DNA of 64,000 bases from an uncultured bacterium. GTDB taxonomy: Bacteria > Vulcanimicrobiota > Xenobia > Xenobiales > Xenobiaceae. Where the stretch lies: the NCBI GenBank assembly GCA_934636825.1, contig CAKUBG010000005.1:1-64000 (forward strand), given 5' to 3'. Numbering within the stretch: the first letter of the stretch is position 1; each line of letters opens with the position of its first letter. Under the pieces are notes generated by a model. The model did no database searches and was not told where the DNA came from. It was given only the letters and a program-made list of their open reading frames with translations. The translations under genes and the position numbers were made by a program. Below are positions 60,327 to 64,000 of this stretch, piece after piece.

Positions 60327-62204
60327 ATGAAATGTCTGCCTGTTGAAGAATCAAATTGGCGTTGTTTAAAATCTGCTTGTCAAATTGCTGCTGTTGCCTT
60401 TATGGCAAGTTTTATTCTTTATCTTGTAACTTTGGCTCCGGCTATTCCGCCCGGCTTTGATAGTGCAGAATTGATTGGCGCTTGTGCTGCTGGCGGCATT
60501 GCCCATCCTCCCGGCTATCCGCTTTATACTATGCTGGGTTGGTTGCTTTGCTCGTTGGGGTTGGCCGCCCCGGCTCTAACGATGAATGTCTTTTCGGCTT
60601 TGTGCTCAGCTGCTGCTTGTGCTTGTTTAGCTTTCGGCTTATTTTTGACGCTTAATTCCGCTTGGGGAGCTTTGGTTGGCGCTTTCTGTTTCGCTTTTGC
60701 TTTGAGCCCTTGGCGCATGGCAGTTGGAGCTGAAGTCTTTGCTTTGCACTTATTCTTTCTCAGCTTATTGGCGGCTTTGGCGGTAGTTTATAAAAAAATG
60801 TCTGCTTGGCGCCCTTATATGCTGTGGATTTTGAGTTTCATTCTGGGGCTTTCTTTTTGCCATCACCATACAACGGCGCTTTTTCTTCCGGGACTGGCTA
60901 TATTTCTATATCTGAGCAACCAAAGCTATGATTCGTCTTCTGAAAGCAAAGCCTCAAAGCCGAAAGCCAAGCAAGGTGCCATGTTTAGCCGCTGCGCTGT
61001 TATAAGCGTTGCTTGCTTGTGCTTCGTATTGGGATTGCTCCCTTATCTTTGGCTTATAGGTAGGGCACGCTTTTTAACTGCCCAGGCCGAGCCCTTTGTG
61101 GCCTTTAATTGGGGCAATCCCTCAAGTTGGACAAATTTTTGCTGGGTTGTGACGCGCAGCGGCTACGGCAGTTTGCAACTGAGCACCAAAGGTGACGGCG
61201 CTTCCGGGGCGGCTTCACTGGCTTATTGGCTATGGTCATTGGTTTTTAAGCAATTCAAGCTTTTTGCCGCAGCACTGGGGCTGTGGGGAATAGCCGTGGC
61301 TTGGAAGAAGCAACGGGAATTTTTTTGGCTTTTTGGTTGTCTTTTAGCTTTGGCAGGGCCTATCTGGGCTTTATATGCAGCCCAACCGGATAGCGAAGGC
61401 TATCAAGAAATGATGGAGCGCTTTTTCTGCTCTTCATATTTGGCCTTTGGAGCCTTTATCGGCTGTGGGGCTGCAAGTTTAACCAATTTGGCGACACTTA
61501 AACAAGAAGCAAAAATAAAGAAGTGCTTGATTTACATTGCTTTGGTGGCTGCTTTGCTTTGGCCTCTGTCGTCTAATTGGAATGGAGCTTCCGAGCATGG
61601 GCAATATTTAGTTAATGATACTCTGCTCTATATGGCTACTTCTATACCTGATAAAGCTGTGGTGGTTGCTCAAAATGATGCTGTTTGTGGCGGTTTAATT
61701 TATGCCAAAGCTGTATTAAAGCGCGATTTTGTATTTATTCCGGTGGGAGTTTGCCATTCGCCCTGGTTTGTAGATTCGTTGCCATTTGCTTATGCTCAAA
61801 CTTTAAAAACGCAAGGGCTGGCGGCTATGTTGGATCTGGCTTGGCGTGAAGGACGTGCCGTTTATTTTGACGACGAGCAAACAGCCGGACAGTGCGGATT
61901 GGAATATGTGCCTTCGCATTATATTGTGCGCCAAGGATTGTTGTTTCGCTATGTAGGCAACGAAGAAAAAATATATGCTTCGGAAACAAACCTTCGGCAA
62001 TATCGCCTCCGGGCGCAGCGTGAGTTGGAAGAAGCGGTTAAGCAATATCATGCCGATTCTTACACAAAAAAGGCACGTCCATTTTGGCATAAATTTATGC
62101 TCAACAAATGGGAACGTGCCCGCGAAGCTTTGGATGAAAACGCCGAATTAAGCAAAATCGAACAATTTTGCCTACATGCTGAAGAGGCAGCTAATGAGAA
62201 TTAG
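60327..62204 (+). CDS. DUF2723 (TMEM260-like) membrane protein
   Basis: 625 residues, about ten transmembrane segments in the first 430 residues and a soluble C-terminal part. The family signature is clear at residues 25-70: FDSAELIGACAAGGIAHPPG followed by YPLYTMLGWLL, the GT-C-type layout with an acidic DxxE in the first loop. Relatives include eukaryotic TMEM260, an O-mannosyltransferase, so a lipid-linked sugar transfer role is plausible but unproven here. No ribosome site is obvious at ATG 60327. Its 3' end overlaps the convergent nucleotidyltransferase by 14 bases. Confidence 0.85.
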   Translation: MKCLPVEESNWRCLKSACQIAAVAFMASFILYLVTLAPAIPPGFDSAELIGACAAGGIAHPPGYPLYTMLGWLLCSLGLAAPALTMNVFSALCSAAACACLAFGLFLTLNSAWGALVGAFCFAFALSPWRMAVGAEVFALHLFFLSLLAALAVVYKKMSAWRPYMLWILSFILGLSFCHHHTTALFLPGLAIFLYLSNQSYDSSSESKASKPKAKQGAMFSRCAVISVACLCFVLGLLPYLWLIGRARFLTAQAEPFVAFNWGNPSSWTNFCWVVTRSGYGSLQLSTKGDGASGAASLAYWLWSLVFKQFKLFAAALGLWGIAVAWKKQREFFWLFGCLLALAGPIWALYAAQPDSEGYQEMMERFFCSSYLAFGAFIGCGAASLTNLATLKQEAKIKKCLIYIALVAALLWPLSSNWNGASEHGQYLVNDTLLYMATSIPDKAVVVAQNDAVCGGLIYAKAVLKRDFVFIPVGVCHSPWFVDSLPFAYAQTLKTQGLAAMLDLAWREGRAVYFDDEQTAGQCGLEYVPSHYIVRQGLLFRYVGNEEKIYASETNLRQYRLRAQRELEEAVKQYHADSYTKKARPFWHKFMLNKWERAREALDENAELSKIEQFCLHAEEAANEN

Positions 62205-63027
62205 TTAGGCGACGGCGAGCTTGCTCTAAAGATTCGGCGTCATCGATATTATAAGCCGTTTCCGCATAAGGGCTGACCACACCGCAACAAGGCAACTTCA
62301 ACAATCTGGCGGCGGCTTCTTCGGCCATAGGAATAGTCAATTTACCTATGAGCAAATAAAACAATGTTTTTAAGCCTAAAATTCTGGCCAGTTTGAAAGG
62401 GTTTTTACGTCCGGCAGTTACTGCTGCCATAGCTTGTTTTATGGCTTCGGCAATATCGGCTCTTAGACAAGTTAAGCCGCCGCCACAGAAAGTGCCTTCT
62501 ACCATTTTTACCCAAGTATGGCGTACTTCAGGATATTTTGCTTGAGAAACGGCTTTGTCCAAAAAACCATACCACAAAACATTATGTGGCTTAGTACTGC
62601 ATCTATCCAGAAAATCGTCAACGGCTTCTGTAGTTAAAAAAGGTAGATCGCCGGCAACCAACAGTACGGGATCGTGGCTTGAAGGCAAAGCTTGGAGTCC
62701 TGAAAACAAAGATTGTATCAGACTGGAACCAGCCGGAGCCACCTCGTCGACACCTTCCCACTCTGGCCCCAAATCTTCTTTTTTTACTGGGCTTACTAGG
62801 ATAATGCGGCGGATACGCTGTGATTGGCGCAAAGCTGCCAAAGTGTAGGCGCTCATGGGTTTATTCCCCAGCATAATATGGCCTTTGCCGGGTACTTCCG
62901 GCTCTGAAGCGGGCAGATCTTTTAGTCGGCCACCTGCCAAAAGAACCGCATCGATAGGTATATCAAATTTGTCTTCGGGGTTTGCTAAATTCTTGGGCAT
63001 TGTTGAATCACTCATTCTTGCACACAT
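62191..63027 (-). CDS. MobA/GlmU-like nucleotidyltransferase
   Basis: 278 residues. N-terminal NTP-transferase motif DAVLLAGGRLKDL, then PVLLVAGDLPFLT for the metal/NTP site, and a C-terminal helical part. It resembles molybdenum-cofactor guanylyltransferase-type and sugar-phosphate nucleotidyltransferase folds; the substrate cannot be told. The ATG is one base past the ispE stop, so translation is coupled; a second ATG at 63015 is an alternative. Genes of this fold near ispE are often ispD or glmU, but the sequence lacks the IspD hallmarks. Confidence 0.75.
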   Translation of the reverse strand: MCARMSDSTMPKNLANPEDKFDIPIDAVLLAGGRLKDLPASEPEVPGKGHIMLGNKPMSAYTLAALRQSQRIRRIILVSPVKKEDLGPEWEGVDEVAPAGSSLIQSLFSGLQALPSSHDPVLLVAGDLPFLTTEAVDDFLDRCSTKPHNVLWYGFLDKAVSQAKYPEVRHTWVKMVEGTFCGGGLTCLRADIAEAIKQAMAAVTAGRKNPFKLARILGLKTLFYLLIGKLTIPMAEEAAARLLKLPCCGVVSPYAETAYNIDDAESLEQARRRLTNSH

Positions 63028-63028
63028 C

Positions 63029-63964
63029 CTAAGCGAAGCGGGTTAAATAGACTCGCCCCAATTTTTCTAAGCTATGTAGCAATTCTGGCTGAGCTTGGAC
63101 TTGCTGGTAAATTTTGGGGTTGAGCATAGCAAATATCGTAGAGCCGCTACCGCAAAGTTGGGCTGCTTGGCATCCCCAGGCGAGCAAAGCTTCTCTTATG
63201 GAGGTCAGTTCAGGTTGCATACTTTGAGCGGCTGGGTAGAGATCATTTTTCAATTCGTTGAGAAATAGAACTTGCCATAGGCTGGCATCTTGGGCATGAG
63301 GTGCAGGTTGATTCTCTAAAAGCTTGACTAAATTGGCGGAACATCCCTTAGCCGGGTGGCGTTTTCCTTCAGGCAATTGATCCCAGGCTTTGTAAACTTC
63401 CGGTGTGCTTAGTCCAAAAGGCGGAATGAGCAAAAGAACTCCCCAATCTTTAAAGAGCTCGGGAGTCGGCAACTTGCTCAGTTGCTCGCCCTTACCTAAA
63501 CCGCGGGCTGTATTTTCCACCAAACCAAAGGCTACATCTGCTCCCAATTTAGCTGCTTCCGATAATAATACTTCATGGGATAGTTTCAAATCATAGAGTT
63601 CATTTAAGCCCTTTAAAGCGGCTGCGCAATCGGCACTGCCGCCTCCAAGGCCGCCGCCGGCCGGTATATTTTTATGTAATTCAAAGTGACAGGGCAATTC
63701 TTGTCCAGTAAGTTTTTGCAAAGCATTATGGGCTTTTAGTACCAAATTGTTTTGATCGGCACTTACTTCAAAACCGCAACCTATTTCGTCAACTATTTCT
63801 AAATCAGTCTTTGGGGCTTTACTTAATAAAAGTTTATCGGCTAACTCTAAACTTTGAAAAATTGTATCTAACTGATGATAGCCATTAGGCAAAGTATCCA
63901 ACAATTCTAAAGTCAAATTTATTTTGGCTAGGGCCTGATAACTTAAAACATTTTGATTTTCCAT
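63029..63964 (-). CDS. ispE: 4-diphosphocytidyl-2-C-methylerythritol kinase
   Basis: GHMP kinase of the MEP isoprenoid pathway. 311 residues with AKINLTLELL near residue 13 (catalytic Asp region), NGYHQLDTIFQSL, the ATP loop IPAGGGLGGGSADCAAAL near 104, and CGSGSTIFAML near the C-terminus. Its TAG stop is directly followed by the ATG of the nucleotidyltransferase. The promoter lies near or beyond the right edge. Confidence 0.95.
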   Translation of the reverse strand: MENQNVLSYQALAKINLTLELLDTLPNGYHQLDTIFQSLELADKLLLSKAPKTDLEIVDEIGCGFEVSADQNNLVLKAHNALQKLTGQELPCHFELHKNIPAGGGLGGGSADCAAALKGLNELYDLKLSHEVLLSEAAKLGADVAFGLVENTARGLGKGEQLSKLPTPELFKDWGVLLLIPPFGLSTPEVYKAWDQLPEGKRHPAKGCSANLVKLLENQPAPHAQDASLWQVLFLNELKNDLYPAAQSMQPELTSIREALLAWGCQAAQLCGSGSTIFAMLNPKIYQQVQAQPELLHSLEKLGRVYLTRFA

Positions 63965-64000
63965 GAGAATATACCTTATTTTGCATTTATAAGTTGATTT

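Noticed and set aside
1..64000. CRISPR array, prophage or rRNA operon
   Set aside because: No regularly spaced direct repeats, integrase, structural phage genes or rRNA sequence were noticed.

Overview
The window looks like chromosome of an uncultured, anaerobic, Gram-negative-type (diderm) bacterium with an AT-leaning genome. A desulfoferrodoxin-type superoxide reductase points to anaerobic life. A beta-barrel-like protein ending in Phe, a lipobox lipoprotein and a solute-binding lipoprotein point to a two-membrane envelope. ispE shows the MEP isoprenoid route. Phylum cannot be settled from this stretch alone; no rRNA is present.

Layout. 1-76: the tail of what looks like an IS200/IS605-type element abutting truD. 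1.4-9.5 kb: a giant P-loop ATPase with acidic repeats, ftsA, nrdR, and two nucleoside phosphorylases in one direction. 10.1-13.2 kb: a degenerate histidyl-tRNA-synthetase paralog carrying a roughly 580-residue disordered tail. 13.2-16.8 kb: a small metallopeptidase, an exported purine nucleoside phosphorylase and an exported caspase-fold protein without catalytic residues. 16.8-23.4 kb: tcdA, alr, a TPR/SEC-C protein and a DUF2339 membrane protein. 23.5-31.3 kb: six tandem DNA/RNA non-specific nucleases, each with its own terminator, four with a shared upstream element of fixed geometry. 31.5-34.9 kb: YbjN-like and HD proteins, three tRNAs, a cytosine methyltransferase remnant, and mtnP. 35-41 kb: glnS, dnaX, ybaB and recR. 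41-47 kb: envelope proteins and a malEFG-like sugar importer. 47.3-51 kb: gap, pgk, tpiA, secG. 51-64 kb: a subtilisin, a HTH/coiled-coil protein, superoxide reductase, lipoprotein, EF-G paralog, ridA, a DUF2723 protein, a nucleotidyltransferase and ispE.

How genes may work together. The strongest theme is nucleic-acid and nucleoside use: six nucleases, a cytosolic purine phosphorylase, an exported purine phosphorylase with a specificity-changing substitution, a pyrimidine phosphorylase and an MTA phosphorylase. The nucleases and the subtilisin lack a classical signal peptide although their families are normally exported, so their route out of the cell, or their site of action, is open. This linkage is inferred from gene content, not demonstrated.
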